From the NCBI RefSeq assembly GCF_002896855.1, contig NZ_CP021850.1, forward strand, positions 273,665-337,664: a stretch of DNA of 64,000 nt, written 5' to 3'. This stretch comes from Clostridium thermosuccinogenes (GTDB lineage Bacteria; Bacillota; Clostridia; Acetivibrionales; DSM-5807). The position numbers and the translations under genes were made by a program. This document shows, piece after piece, positions 47,494 through 56,831 of this stretch (the stretch's first letter is position 1; every line of letters begins with the position of its first letter). The notes under the pieces were generated by a model. The model was not told where the DNA came from. It worked only from the letters and a program-made list of their open reading frames with translations, and made no database searches.

Positions 47494-47510
47494 CATTGCA
47501 GGCTTTATTT
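47478..47510. terminator. Bidirectional terminator of convergent genes
   Basis: GCCTGCAA (47481-47488) pairs with TTGCAGGC (47496-47503), followed by TTTATTT. It serves the gene ending at 47493 and the minus-strand gene ending at 47505, which overlap the hairpin. Confidence 0.82.
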
Positions 47511-48281
47511 CAGGTCCATATATCCGGCGAGCTTTTGTATGCTGCGGGATACCGAATCTTTGGAATTACCCCAGGGAGCGTCGTTATAACGGTAGTCAAA
47601 TTTTTTCGTAAACCAGTTGACTTCCTGCTGAATGCGCTCCATGTTCTCCTGCTGCATTTCCAGAACCTTCACCACAAACTCATTAAACTCGTTTTGACGC
47701 AGGTGTTTTTTTGCACCAGCCAGCAGCATCTTCAGATGCCTCAGGCAGAATCCTTTCTTACTTTGGAAAAGATCCTTGAAATCCCTCTCTTTTGACCACA
47801 GATAGAATATTACATCAATATACCTGTCCATGGTGTAATCCAGTTTGCTGCATACGGCACATTTGCTTTCCAGATTGTCCAAAGCAGAAATTAAATCATC
47901 AACAGATTCTCCTGCTCCGGTCTGCTTCGAGGAGGAGCGGCTCAGAAGGTTTTTCAGGGCGGAAACGCCAGGAGCTCCTTTGATTGCAGATATGCTGCTG
48001 TCAAACAGCTTTTTCAGTTTTTTGTTCTGCTCCACAAGGTGGGTGTCCAGAATCAGGGCAAGGCCAAGCTTGTTGGACTGCCTTTTGAACAAAAGCTCAT
48101 AATGCCTCCTGCAAAATCCCTTTTCGTTGGTCACTTCCCTTCCGTCAGGCTCCATAAGGGAGGGACCCAGTATGTAGTCTATGTACTCATCTTCCAGCTT
48201 TTTTTCAAGAAGGCACAAGGGACATTCGCAGTCTTCCTTAAAAGCCTCCATAACGGGTATTGTGTATATCTTCTCCTTCAT
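47505..48281 (-). CDS. DUF6062-family protein with two Cys/His clusters
   Basis: A 258-residue protein of a clostridial family of unknown function. Two similar motifs are visible: CECPLCLLEKKLEDEYIDYI with GFCRRHYELL, and CAVCSKLDYTMDRYID with GFCLRHLKMLL, i.e. C-x-x-C followed later by C-x-x-H, which suggests two metal-binding modules that arose by duplication. The 48282-48644 gap upstream is AT-rich and shows no gene. Confidence 0.78.
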   Translation of the reverse strand: MKEKIYTIPVMEAFKEDCECPLCLLEKKLEDEYIDYILGPSLMEPDGREVTNEKGFCRRHYELLFKRQSNKLGLALILDTHLVEQNKKLKKLFDSSISAIKGAPGVSALKNLLSRSSSKQTGAGESVDDLISALDNLESKCAVCSKLDYTMDRYIDVIFYLWSKERDFKDLFQSKKGFCLRHLKMLLAGAKKHLRQNEFNEFVVKVLEMQQENMERIQQEVNWFTKKFDYRYNDAPWGNSKDSVSRSIQKLAGYMDLK

Positions 48282-48644
48282 ATGGCTCTCCTTAGAGTGT
48301 TTTATTTGAAATTGCAGATTTTCTATGCATGGCTTTTGAAGCTAATAGCTCCTTAATATGTTTTTGAAAGCTTATTGCCTTCTATGAAACCATTTATATA
48401 AACTTAATTGCTATGTCGGCGGGCCGAAATATTTTCCAATATATTTTATAATATTTTTCCCTCTTCACTGCTCCAAAACCCGGCCATTTTTACCGAAAAT
48501 ATCGTTAAAACGGGTTGATTCTTTATTATCACAGCTTAATCCATTATTATTTTATATTATAGCAGAAAAAAAGGGAATATATATACTGATTGAGAATCAC
48601 TAATCTGTTAATGTACATTTTTCATGAAGAAGGAGACGGTTTAA

Positions 48645-49532
48645 TTGGATTACAAAGGCTGTAAAGTGAAGGAAGAAAAGGACAGAGTTATTGTGGAGAA
48701 CGTGCAGGATTTTGACCCGGTGCATATTTTTGAATGCGGGCAGTGTTTCCGCTGGGTCCGGCAGCCTGATAACAGCTTCACGGGTGTAGTCCGGGGCAAG
48801 GTGGCCAATATTAGTTATCAGAATGGGACGCTGGTTATAAAAAATTCCAGCTTAAAGGATTTTCAGGATATATGGTTCGAGTACCTCGATCTGGGAAGGG
48901 ATTACGGCGAGATAAAAGCGCTTCTCGATAAGGACGAGCACATGAAAAAGGCCATGGAGTACGGCTATGGAATAAGGATACTGAAACAGGATCTATGGGA
49001 AGTTCTCATATCTTTCATCATATCAGCCAACAACAGAATACCGATGATAATGAAAACTGTGGCGGCCATGTCAAAATTGTACGGGGATGAGATTCAGTAT
49101 GACGGTATGGCATATTACAGTTTCCCCGGTGCGGACAAGCTTTTCGAAGCCGGCATAGAAGAACTGGAGGCATGCAGAGGAGGATTCAGGTGCAAATACA
49201 TACTAAACACAGCCCGGATGGTGAAAAACGGTGAAGTACGGCTGGAGGAGCTGGAAGGCATGGATACCGGCAAGGCCAGGGAAGAGCTGATGAAATTTCC
49301 GGGTGTAGGTCCCAAGGTAGCTGACTGCGTGCTTCTTTACAGCGGCACAAAACAGGATGTATTTCCGACGGATGTCTGGGTCAAAAGAGTGATGGAAGAG
49401 CTGTACTTCAAGCGTGAAGCGAGTTTCAAGGAAATCCAGGATTTTGCATCATCATATTTCGGAGACCTGGCAGGCTTTGCCCAGCAGTACCTTTTTTATT
49501 ACGCCCGGGAGAACAGGATAGGCACAAAATAA
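48645..49532 (+). CDS. 8-oxoguanine DNA glycosylase/lyase, OGG1-type
   Basis: A 295-residue HhH-GPD base-excision-repair enzyme. The OGG N-terminal domain gives FDPVHIFECGQCFRW, and the catalytic part has the hairpin LMKFPGVGPKVADCVLLYSG with the nucleophilic Lys, then the catalytic Asp in DVFPTDVWVKRVM. Most likely removes 8-oxoguanine. The TTG start is supported by AAGGAGACGG just upstream. Confidence 0.9.
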   Translation: MDYKGCKVKEEKDRVIVENVQDFDPVHIFECGQCFRWVRQPDNSFTGVVRGKVANISYQNGTLVIKNSSLKDFQDIWFEYLDLGRDYGEIKALLDKDEHMKKAMEYGYGIRILKQDLWEVLISFIISANNRIPMIMKTVAAMSKLYGDEIQYDGMAYYSFPGADKLFEAGIEELEACRGGFRCKYILNTARMVKNGEVRLEELEGMDTGKAREELMKFPGVGPKVADCVLLYSGTKQDVFPTDVWVKRVMEELYFKREASFKEIQDFASSYFGDLAGFAQQYLFYYARENRIGTK

Positions 49533-49641
49533 AAGGTGCTAAATTAAGGAGTAAAAAAGCAGCATTAATCCTAACTCTGCAAGCAAAGTAACATATTATG
49601 CCAACTTCCAGTATTATGTATATATAAGGAGGTTGATGGCT

Positions 49642-49899
49642 ATGTATTGTGTTGCGGTTCTTGATTCGGGGAATTTCGTACTTAGCCTTTGCAGAGCATT
49701 GGAAAAAAAAGGTTATGTTTTTGAAGTTATATCCACACCATGCCAGATCGCTAAAGGAGGATGCGGTTACTGTTTGAGGTTCCCGGAGAAATATAAAGAC
49801 CTGGTGATAAATGAGGGATTTGCAAATCTGACTCCGGTGAGAGAAATATATAGAGTAGTCAATGAAGTGACCAAAAACAGATATGTGAGGATATACTAG
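49642..49899 (+). CDS. DUF3343-family putative Se/S carrier protein
   Basis: An 85-residue protein with VAVLDSGNFVLSLCRALEKK, VISTPCQIAKGGCGYCLRF and the C-rich G-G-C-G-Y-C core. DUF3343 members are thought to carry sulfur or selenium. AAGGAGG is 9 nt before ATG 49642; TTG 49633 and ATG 49636 are too close to it. Confidence 0.8.
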   Translation: MYCVAVLDSGNFVLSLCRALEKKGYVFEVISTPCQIAKGGCGYCLRFPEKYKDLVINEGFANLTPVREIYRVVNEVTKNRYVRIY

Positions 49900-50081
49900 G
49901 ACCTCTGAAAGGTGCTTTGAAAAGCAATTGATAAGTAAGAAATCTTCATCCGCCTGCGCTTTGTGTAATGGGATTATTTTGAAAAAGTGCTTAAAAGGCA
50001 AGTAATAGTTGATTTTGAGAGAAATATAAAGAAATATAAATATATACTTTTGCTAATACATTATAAAGCTTAATGCATTTG

Positions 50082-50110
50082 TTGTGTTAGGAATATTCGT
50101 AGTGTATAAT
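50082..50110 (+). promoter_or_regulatory. Promoter of 6S RNA
   Basis: TTGTGT (50082-50087), 17 nt and TATAAT (50105-50110), placing the start near 50117, just before the closing stem of the 6S RNA. The preceding 180 nt after the DUF3343 gene show no gene. Confidence 0.65.
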
Positions 50111-50116
50111 GAGCTT

Positions 50117-50345
50117 ACAAGTTGAGCTAATCCTGAAATGTGCGGATAAGCCTATAATTTTGAACCTACATCTGACATAAGGGAGCTTGGAGTTTTGGTA
50201 ATGGATGTCAGGCCTCAGTATAATTCCGACATCCGGCCGAGAGCCGGGTGCAACGGCAGGGGAAGGCTGAAGTTGCCAACAGGGCACCCACCTAGCGAAG
50301 GCTAGGTGTCAAAATATAGGTGAACGGCATTTTGGGTATTCCAAC
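50117..50345 (+). ncRNA. ssrS: 6S RNA
   Basis: The 3' end GGCATTTTGGGTATTCC and the preceding ACCTAGCG...CTAGGT hairpin match the conserved 3' part of bacterial 6S RNA, as does the 5' segment AATCCTGAAATGTG, which pairs with that 3' end to close the rod (about 12 bp). Between them GCCTATAATTTTGAACCTAC, GGGAGCTTGGAG and GGATGTCAGGCC follow the Firmicutes 6S layout with a large central bubble. 6S RNA binds the housekeeping RNA polymerase holoenzyme. Identification is from recalled consensus and visible pairing. Confidence 0.78.
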
Positions 50346-50347
50346 CA

Positions 50348-50376
50348 AAGGCTTCCATGAAAGTGGAAGCCTTTTC
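50348..50376. terminator. Terminator after 6S RNA
   Basis: AAGGCTTCCA (50348-50357) pairs with TGGAAGCCTT (50364-50373), then TTC. Its place right behind the 6S RNA and next to the stop of the minus-strand gene at 50375 suggests use from both sides. Confidence 0.82.
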
Positions 50377-51667
50377 AAGTTTTATCGTCACTTGTGCTGT
50401 TCATCCTTGAAGCTATGAAGTTTAACTGCTCTTTCAGACGGTTTATTTCATTTTCCAGCATATTGAGCTTCACGGTGCTTTTTACAATTTCCTTATCCAC
50501 CTCCTGCTGGAAAGAGGACATCTTTGTCAGAGTGTCTTCAGTGTTTGCCCGAAATTCCTTAAGATCTTCCACAGTGGATTTTAGATATTTCAGGCTGTCC
50601 AGCAGCATGTTTCTGAGCTCGTCGGCTGAAATATTTGCGCTGCTGGTACTCAGAACATCATTATAAAACGCAAGTTTCAGTCCACCTATGTAGCTGCCGG
50701 GAATATAGGGAGCTTGTATTTTATCCCTCTCATGAGCTGCATTGGATTTGTATGACATGCACAACAGCTGCTTGCCTGTAGGGAAGTTGTACCGGGCAGG
50801 TTTTGTCCACGTGCTGCCGGCATCCAGTGAATAGCTGTAATAAGTTACATCGTCCCTGACCCATGAAATTATGATCTTGCCGTCGATGTTTACGATGGAG
50901 GAGTTGTTAAACGCGTAAGCGGAGCTGTGGATTACCATGCTGTCCGACCACGTGTTTTTACCGGGCATTTTATGCATGTAAACCAGTTCATACTGCCGGT
51001 TGGAGCGGCGCTGAAAAGACATATGGATCGTCCCGCTGTTGTCGCATATCAACTGTGGCATTTCACAGTCGCCGTTATACTTGGTGATGGGTGTAAACTC
51101 GCTCCACATTCTTTTTTCCAGAGAATATATTTTATATCCCAACTGCAGGTTCCTTCCGTCAGAGGATTGATAGACGACATTTATGTTCCCGGCGCTGTCA
51201 TTTATAATGGAATACGGATGATCCTTGTCGGCAACATAGTCCACAACCTTGGGGGTACCCATACTGTTGCCGCTTAATAACTGATGGGCAAGTATCAGGT
51301 TGTCATTATGCTGCAGCATATAGAATATATGTACTTCGTCCTTAAAAGGTATCAAAAAAAGGTGTTTATCATACTGGGTGGGTATTTTGCTGTTCAGTAT
51401 CGGCTTTGTTTCATAGCCTTGCCTGCTTAGCCGGGAGTAGAAAATGTTGCCTTTCATGTCCTGAAAGAGTATATGGAATATGTCATCCTCATCCATGTCC
51501 ACAAAAAAAGCTTTATGTGCGTATTTATACAATGAGGCCGGCTCGGACCATGTATTGCGCTTTGTGAGGATACTGTAGCAAAGGCCGTTTCTTTCATCAT
51601 GGAAAAAATTCCATATCTTATCATTTGACTGCTTGAAAATATACTGCCTGTTGCTTTTATTGTACAT
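50375..51667 (-). CDS. Propeller-like protein with a C-terminal coiled coil
   Basis: About 430 residues, family not recognised. The first 310 residues contain repeated units with Asp-box-like turns (NTWSEPASLY, NTWSDSMVIH, STWTKPARY), each around a four-stranded blade, as in BNR/sialidase-fold propellers. The last 100 residues form a coiled coil (LLDSLKYLKSTVEDLKEFRA, KLNMLENEINRLKEQLNF). No signal peptide, so cytoplasmic. ATG 51667 lies 8 nt after AGAAGGG; ATG 51673 is possible. Confidence 0.7.
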   Translation of the reverse strand: MYNKSNRQYIFKQSNDKIWNFFHDERNGLCYSILTKRNTWSEPASLYKYAHKAFFVDMDEDDIFHILFQDMKGNIFYSRLSRQGYETKPILNSKIPTQYDKHLFLIPFKDEVHIFYMLQHNDNLILAHQLLSGNSMGTPKVVDYVADKDHPYSIINDSAGNINVVYQSSDGRNLQLGYKIYSLEKRMWSEFTPITKYNGDCEMPQLICDNSGTIHMSFQRRSNRQYELVYMHKMPGKNTWSDSMVIHSSAYAFNNSSIVNIDGKIIISWVRDDVTYYSYSLDAGSTWTKPARYNFPTGKQLLCMSYKSNAAHERDKIQAPYIPGSYIGGLKLAFYNDVLSTSSANISADELRNMLLDSLKYLKSTVEDLKEFRANTEDTLTKMSSFQQEVDKEIVKSTVKLNMLENEINRLKEQLNFIASRMNSTSDDKT

Positions 51668-51830
51668 CAACATCACCCTTCTAAAACCACGTAATGGAGA
51701 AAAGTAGTTTCATATTTAATATATGTCTCTGGTTGTAAAAAGTTTAAACAAAACAATCACACAAAGTAATCAGGCACATATCATGTAATTAGAGAAGTAA
51801 ACAATACATGAAGAAGGAGGATATGCATAT

Positions 51831-52772
51831 ATGGGATATGAACATGATAGAGTGGTTCCGGGGCTGATCAATGAAAGAGATCTTGGCAAGATAAGAGAAG
51901 CTGTCTGCGTGCAGGTCGAAAAGGTTTTCGACTCCTGTAGGGAAAAAGATTGCATAGAAAACGCTCCTGTGCTTTTCCCAGACAGTGCAAAAATGCGCTG
52001 GATAATCAACAACGCAGTAAATGTTAAGTGCAGAAGAGCGGAAGTACTCGATGTATTTGCAGATATAGAGCCTGTTCCGTTTAAGAGAGGCTTCTTCACT
52101 GTAGATATAAAATTCTTTATTGGCGTTACTCTGGATTTCTTTCTTCCCAGAAGGCCCGGGACTGTTCCAACCAGCGTAGCCGGAACCGATATTATCCAGA
52201 GGACGGGAGTTATCCTGTTCGATAAGAAAGTAATACTCTTCGGTTCCGAAGGAAATGTCAAGATATTCAGGGCACGTTTCGTGGAAGGAGATGTTGACGA
52301 GCCTATTTCCCACAGGGTACAGCAGGGCAACCAGCCGATATCCAAGGTCGAAGTGGCAGAGCCTATCTGCCTGGATGCAGACATACAGGATATTCGTGAC
52401 AAGCTGTTTGAAAACTGCTGCTGTGTGAGCAACCTGCCCCGCAATGTAGCAGAGCTTCTGCGCAACTATGATGACGATGGTGACACCCGCGACATTCGTG
52501 ATGAAGAACTGCCAACCAGAAGAGTAGTAGCGACAGTAGGCCTGTTCTCAATAATCAAGCTGGTCAGGTTAGTACAGCTCCTCATTCCGGCTTTCAGCTA
52601 CTGCCCGACCAACAAGGAATGCATTGCAGCAACGGAGGAAAATCCATGCGAATTGTTTGACACAATTGAATTCCCGCTGGATGAATTCTTCCCGCCCCAG
52701 ATATTTGACTTTCCGGGAGCTGTTGAAGCAGAAGAAGACATGAAGGGAAAGAAAGGTAGAGGAGAGCAATAG
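51831..52772 (+). CDS. Conserved clostridial-type protein of unknown function
   Basis: A 313-residue protein with no domain I can name. It is Cys- and acidic-rich (VCVQVEKVFDSCREKDCIEN, KLFENCCCVSNLPRN, CPTNKECIAATEENPCELFD) with hydrophobic strands in the middle (FFTVDIKFFIGVTLDFFLP). The composition resembles spore-coat-like proteins, but this is a guess. Strong GAAGGAGG precedes ATG 51831. It is divergent from the propeller-like gene. Confidence 0.7.
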   Translation: MGYEHDRVVPGLINERDLGKIREAVCVQVEKVFDSCREKDCIENAPVLFPDSAKMRWIINNAVNVKCRRAEVLDVFADIEPVPFKRGFFTVDIKFFIGVTLDFFLPRRPGTVPTSVAGTDIIQRTGVILFDKKVILFGSEGNVKIFRARFVEGDVDEPISHRVQQGNQPISKVEVAEPICLDADIQDIRDKLFENCCCVSNLPRNVAELLRNYDDDGDTRDIRDEELPTRRVVATVGLFSIIKLVRLVQLLIPAFSYCPTNKECIAATEENPCELFDTIEFPLDEFFPPQIFDFPGAVEAEEDMKGKKGRGEQ

Positions 52773-52894
52773 CGCACGGTGCTAATGCGGCATAAAAGCA
52801 AGAAATTAAGCGGCTAAGGCAGAAAAGCAATAGCATACAGAACATAAGAAATAAAAAAGAAAGCAATGGCATATAGGGCAAAACGAAGCTAAAA

Positions 52895-52930
52895 AAGGGG
52901 CTATCTCAAAGTGCTTTGAGATAGCCCCTT
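52895..52930. terminator. Long perfect hairpin between convergent genes
   Basis: AAGGGGCTATCTCAAAG (52895-52911) is exactly complementary to CTTTGAGATAGCCCCTT (52914-52930). It lies between the gene ending at 52772 and the minus-strand gene ending at 52943, with T-rich and A-rich flanks, and terminates both. Confidence 0.88.
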
Positions 52931-52942
52931 CTATTAAGAGCT

Positions 52943-53311
52943 TTACATTGATTTGCCGGGGATAATAGCGTCTACTATACCATAAACAAGGGCTCCTATA
53001 ATAGCTCCCCATATGGTCACATTAAATCCTGCCACGAAAAACTGAGTTACGTATATAATTACGGCTGCCATAATGAACCCTAGAATCCCCCTGCTAAATG
53101 GTGACGCATTTACACCAAGAAGCCTTAGCGCAGCATAGTCCAAGGCAGCCAGAACAAGTGCACCGAGCAGCAATGACCAGATTCCTGATATACTAAAGCC
53201 CGGCGTCAGCGCTGCCGTAATACCGAGAACAACTGCGCTTACTATCAGCCTGATAATAAAATGGGCAATACCAAAGCCTGTGGATTTTCCTTCAGTATAT
53301 TGATCAGCCAT
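52943..53311 (-). CDS. Phage-holin-4-2-like small membrane protein
   Basis: A 122-residue protein with four hydrophobic helices (FIIRLIVSAVVLGITAALTP, SLLLGALVLAALDYAALRLL, ILGFIMAAVIIYVTQFFVAG, IWGAIIGALVYGIVDAIIP), as in the phage holin 4-2/YvlD-type family, usually a plain chromosomal membrane protein. The start at 53311 has AAAGGA upstream; 53329 would add six residues. Confidence 0.75.
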   Translation of the reverse strand: MADQYTEGKSTGFGIAHFIIRLIVSAVVLGITAALTPGFSISGIWSLLLGALVLAALDYAALRLLGVNASPFSRGILGFIMAAVIIYVTQFFVAGFNVTIWGAIIGALVYGIVDAIIPGKSM

Positions 53312-53508
53312 CAAATCACATCCTTTCATTTTGGCTTAGTATTATTATTTATAAAATAAATGTGAATTATGCAAACGCATAATTTTAACATAAAATATAG
53401 AACACTTGCTTGAAATATTGTTTACTTTAAAATGCAAATCTGATAAAATTATTTGAGATTTGAATATAATTTAAACATAACATTATGATTTTAGGAGCGA
53501 CATCAGTA

Positions 53509-53542
53509 CCTCGCCTCTGTCAAGTATGCAGGCGGGGTTTTT
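53509..53542 (+). terminator. Rho-independent terminator in the cysE leader region
   Basis: CCTCGCCT (53509-53516) pairs with AGGCGGGG (53530-53537) with one T-G pair and is followed by TTTTT. It lies 280 nt before cysE in a gene-free stretch (53312-53820). It might be a leader attenuator, but no T-box or S-box core is visible. Confidence 0.6.
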
Positions 53543-53820
53543 AAAACAACGGAAGAAATTTCAGAGGCGATTCCAATAAATGTTCTTCCAAGGAAGTTTT
53601 GCATCCAAAGCATAAGATTATTTATATAATGTGCTAAAGATAGGTTTTTTATGTGCCTGTATGGGTAAATATACATAGTTGATGAATATGTACTGCCACG
53701 ATTTATTTACAGGCTGGCGGATTAAGATGGCGATAACTATCGAAATACCAGAACAACCAATGAATTATGGCAAATATTTTTATAAATCTTGAGCAAACTT
53801 GATAATGAGGGGTTTTTGCT

Positions 53821-54486
53821 ATGCTAAAAAGTTTGTTGAACGATGCCAGGTCTATCGCAGAAAGGGATCCGGCGGCTAAGAGCACCATTGAAGTGATATT
53901 GTTGTACCCTGGTTTTCATGCTATTTTTTTCCATAGGATTGCCCACTGGCTTTACAAGAGGAAGAGGTTTTTCCTGGCAAGGCTTGTATCCCAGATTAGC
54001 AGGTTTATAACCGGGATTGAAATACATCCGGGGGCTGTTATCGGAAACGGCTTGTTTATAGACCACGGAATGGGAGTGGTAATAGGTGAAACGGCTGAGA
54101 TAGGCGATAACTGCACTATCTACCATGGTGTTACTCTTGGTGGAACAGGGAAGGATAAGGGAAAGAGACATCCCACCATAGGAAATAACGTGCTGATAGG
54201 TGCCGGTGCAAAAATTCTCGGGCCTTTCACTGTAGGAGACAACGCCATGATCGGTGCCGGTTCGGTTGTTATGGAAGAGGTGGAGCCCAACGCCACTGTT
54301 ACAGGGCCAAAAGCCAGACTTGTCAAACGAAATGGCAAGAGGGTGGCTCCTTCCATGGATCTCGACCAGATACACTATCCGGACCCGCTGGCTCAGGAGA
54401 TGTGCAAGCTGATGTTGAGGGTTGAACATCTTGAGGCCCAGCTGAAAATTGAGAAGGAAAAAGACAAACAGACCGATCAGAAATGA
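53821..54486 (+). CDS. cysE: Serine O-acetyltransferase
   Basis: CysE makes O-acetylserine for cysteine synthesis. The 221-residue protein has the N-terminal SATase helices ([20 protein letters not shown]) and a left-handed beta helix with catalytic His in [20 protein letters not shown], then [20 protein letters not shown] and [20 protein letters not shown]. It heads cysE-cysS-mrnC-rlmB-sigH, an order well conserved in Firmicutes. GAGGGG precedes ATG 53821. Confidence 0.95.
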   Translation: MLKSLLNDARSIAERDPAAKSTIEVILLYPGFHAIFFHRIAHWLYKRKRFFLARLVSQISRFITGIEIHPGAVIGNGLFIDHGMGVVIGETAEIGDNCTIYHGVTLGGTGKDKGKRHPTIGNNVLIGAGAKILGPFTVGDNAMIGAGSVVMEEVEPNATVTGPKARLVKRNGKRVAPSMDLDQIHYPDPLAQEMCKLMLRVEHLEAQLKIEKEKDKQTDQK

Positions 54487-54654
54487 TAGGGTTAACCAAG
54501 ACGGGCTTCCCTGATGGTGTTATGGATTGAAATTGTTAACACTTTGGGTGTAGGTTGGCAGAGCTTTGGAGCCATGCAGTTTACCCTTGTGGCAGTTTAC
54601 GCCGGTGGAGCTTTTGCGTTTATATATTATAACAATGTACGGAAGGTGATGCAT

Positions 54655-56043
54655 ATGAAAATATATAATACCCTTACCAGACGCAAGGAAGAATTGAAAC
54701 CAATTACAGACAACGAGCTGAGGATATATTCATGCGGTCCTACGGTTTATAACTATGCCCATATAGGAAATCTCAGGACTTATGTTTTTATGGACATTTT
54801 AAGGAGAGTATTGAAATATAACGGATTCAAGCTAAAGCATGTGATGAACATAACCGATGTAGGACATCTGGTATCCGATGCCGATGAGGGCGAAGACAAG
54901 ATGATGAAGACGGCAAAAGAGCAGCAAAAATCGCCTTGGGAGATTGCGGAATACTATACCGGCGTTTTTTTCAGAGATATAGCTGCTCTGAATATTGAAA
55001 AGCCTGAGATTATTGCAAAAGCCACAGAGCATATTGATGAAATGATTGAGTTTGTGCAGGGCCTGGTGGAAAAGGGCTATGGTTATGAGACCAGTGACGG
55101 GATATATTTCGATATTTCAAAGCTCCCGGACTACGGAAAACTGTCGGGCATTGACCTGGAGGGCCAAATGGCCGGCGCCAGGGTGGAGGTTAATGATGAA
55201 AAAAGGCACCCGGCGGATTTTGCACTGTGGAAGAAGGCACCGAAGGAGCACATCATGCAGTGGCCAAGCCCATGGGGCATGGGATATCCGGGATGGCACA
55301 TAGAATGCTCCGCCATGGGCAGAAAGTATCTGGGGGATACTTTTGACATACATACCGGAGGTGTCGACCATATACCGGTACATCATGAAAATGAAATCGC
55401 CCAGTCGGAAGCCCTGCTGGGACATCCGGCGGTGAAATATTGGATGCATGGGGAATTCCTGCTGGTGGACAATGGCAAAATGTCCAAAAGCCTCGGGAAT
55501 ACTTATACAATAGAAGACTTAAAGGCCAGGGGATTAAACCCTCTTGCTTTCAGATACTTGTGCCTGAATGCCCATTACAGGAACAAGCTGAATTTCACAT
55601 GGGATGCGATACAATCGGCCCAGGTATCCCTGGACAGGCTGCTTGAAGGAGCTCTTGCCCACAAAAATGGCACGGCTTCTGTTGATGCGGAGCTGATCGC
55701 AAAATTCCGCCAGGACTTTGAAGAGGCGATAAATGACGACCTGAATATACCCAGAGCCCTTGGTATTGTATGGAATGTAGTGCGGTACCATGAAAAATCC
55801 AAGGATTTGTTTGATCTCCTCGTGCTTATGGATTCGATACTGGGACTGAATATAGATAAGGTGCAGCCCAAAGAGGAAAAGCAGGAAGAAATCGATCCAG
55901 AAATCGAGGAATTGATACGGCAAAGGCAGCAGGCCAGAAAGGAAAAGAACTGGAAGCTGGCTGATGAGATCCGGGACAAGCTTAAAGAAATGGGAATACT
56001 GCTTAAGGATACCCCGGAAGGTGTTAAGTGGGAGAAGATATAA
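54655..56043 (+). CDS. cysS: Cysteinyl-tRNA synthetase
   Basis: A 462-residue class I synthetase. The N-terminus MKIYNTLTRRKEEL leads to the zinc and HIGH region YSCGPTVYNYAHIGNLRTYV, the KMSKS motif is GKMSKSLGNTY, and WHIECSAMGRKYLGDTFDIH is the second zinc site. ATG 54655 lies 7 nt after AAGGTG; the longer frame from 54514 lacks a site. It follows cysE by 168 nt. Confidence 0.97.
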   Translation: MKIYNTLTRRKEELKPITDNELRIYSCGPTVYNYAHIGNLRTYVFMDILRRVLKYNGFKLKHVMNITDVGHLVSDADEGEDKMMKTAKEQQKSPWEIAEYYTGVFFRDIAALNIEKPEIIAKATEHIDEMIEFVQGLVEKGYGYETSDGIYFDISKLPDYGKLSGIDLEGQMAGARVEVNDEKRHPADFALWKKAPKEHIMQWPSPWGMGYPGWHIECSAMGRKYLGDTFDIHTGGVDHIPVHHENEIAQSEALLGHPAVKYWMHGEFLLVDNGKMSKSLGNTYTIEDLKARGLNPLAFRYLCLNAHYRNKLNFTWDAIQSAQVSLDRLLEGALAHKNGTASVDAELIAKFRQDFEEAINDDLNIPRALGIVWNVVRYHEKSKDLFDLLVLMDSILGLNIDKVQPKEEKQEEIDPEIEELIRQRQQARKEKNWKLADEIRDKLKEMGILLKDTPEGVKWEKI

Positions 56044-56309
56044 TACAGCAAATTTGATTGTTCAGCCCTTTCAAGACCTGGATGGGGATATGTGACAATA
56101 GTTAGATATTTGCTGTTGTCGCTTGTTGGAGCTGTCCGAAGAGCATGGATTTCCAGCTTTCCCTGGAAAAAGTGAAATGCCATTGGAGTTATGGAGAATT
56201 AATCGGATATGGTGATTATCCGTTGATTATCTGTGTAAAATAAAAGGGGAGAATAACCGGGCATTGGCTCGCCAGATTTCCATGGACTTGATTTGGGCTG
56301 GGACTGGGT
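56044..56309. other. Intergenic stretch after cysS
   Basis: No gene supported. The last 47 nt (about 56263-56309) resemble the repeat units that follow but weakly, so the array may have had one more copy. Confidence 0.4.
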
Positions 56310-56545
56310 TTCAGGTGTTACATGAGCCTGGTTTAGGTCCTAAGCCTGGGTCAAGCTTCAGGTGTTTTACGGGCCTGTTTTAGGTTTCAAGCTTGGGCCT
56401 AGCTTCGGGTATTTCACATGCCTGGCTTAGCATTTTAAGTTTAGGTTGAGCTTCAGACATTCCGTAAGCCTGAATCAGATCTTAAGCCTGGAACGAGCTT
56501 AATGCTGTTCCGCAAGTTTGAGATAGGTTATAAATTTGGACTATA
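56310..56545. repeat. Degenerate 47-nt tandem repeat, five units
   Basis: Units start at 56310, 56357, 56404, 56452 and 56499 (47, 47, 48, 47, 47 nt). Each begins TTC-(A/G)-G-like, has GCCTG near position 17 and AAGCCTGG-like sequence near position 34, and contains an imperfect palindrome (for example GGTTTAGGTCCTAAGCC in unit 1). Copies have drifted strongly. Not CRISPR: no conserved repeat with unique spacers. Function unknown; it sits between cysS and mrnC. Confidence 0.75.
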
Positions 56546-56831
56546 TTTGATTTAACTTTGATTTAATTAAAATTTTGAATAATATAATTTGTTTTGCTTT
56601 TAGGTACCACATGGAAAGCAAATATTGAAAAGCTTGCCCAACCCGAAGTGTGGTTTTGACCCACAAAAAGCTAAGTTCTTACGGCTTCGACAAGCGGATT
56701 AAGCAACGCATAGAGAAGTCGAGGATGATTGGAAGTCATTGCTATCCAATGTGGCAATGCAGTGCTTAGCCGGAATAAGGCTTGATGCAGATTTTGGATA
56801 TTTTAATCTATTGAAAATAAGGTGCTTTGTA
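56546..56831. other. Gap between the repeat array and mrnC
   Basis: AT-rich, no gene supported; an in-frame extension of mrnC upstream to 56739 lacks a ribosome binding site and is not used. Confidence 0.4.

Noticed and set aside
53400-53545. T-box or S-box leader of cysE
   Set aside because: A terminator is present, but no T-box sequence GGGTGGNACCGCG or SAM-I core was found and the distance to cysE is large.
56310-56545. CRISPR array or type III antitoxin repeats
   Set aside because: Units are too diverged, there are no spacers, and no toxin-like gene or terminator follows; mrnC comes next.
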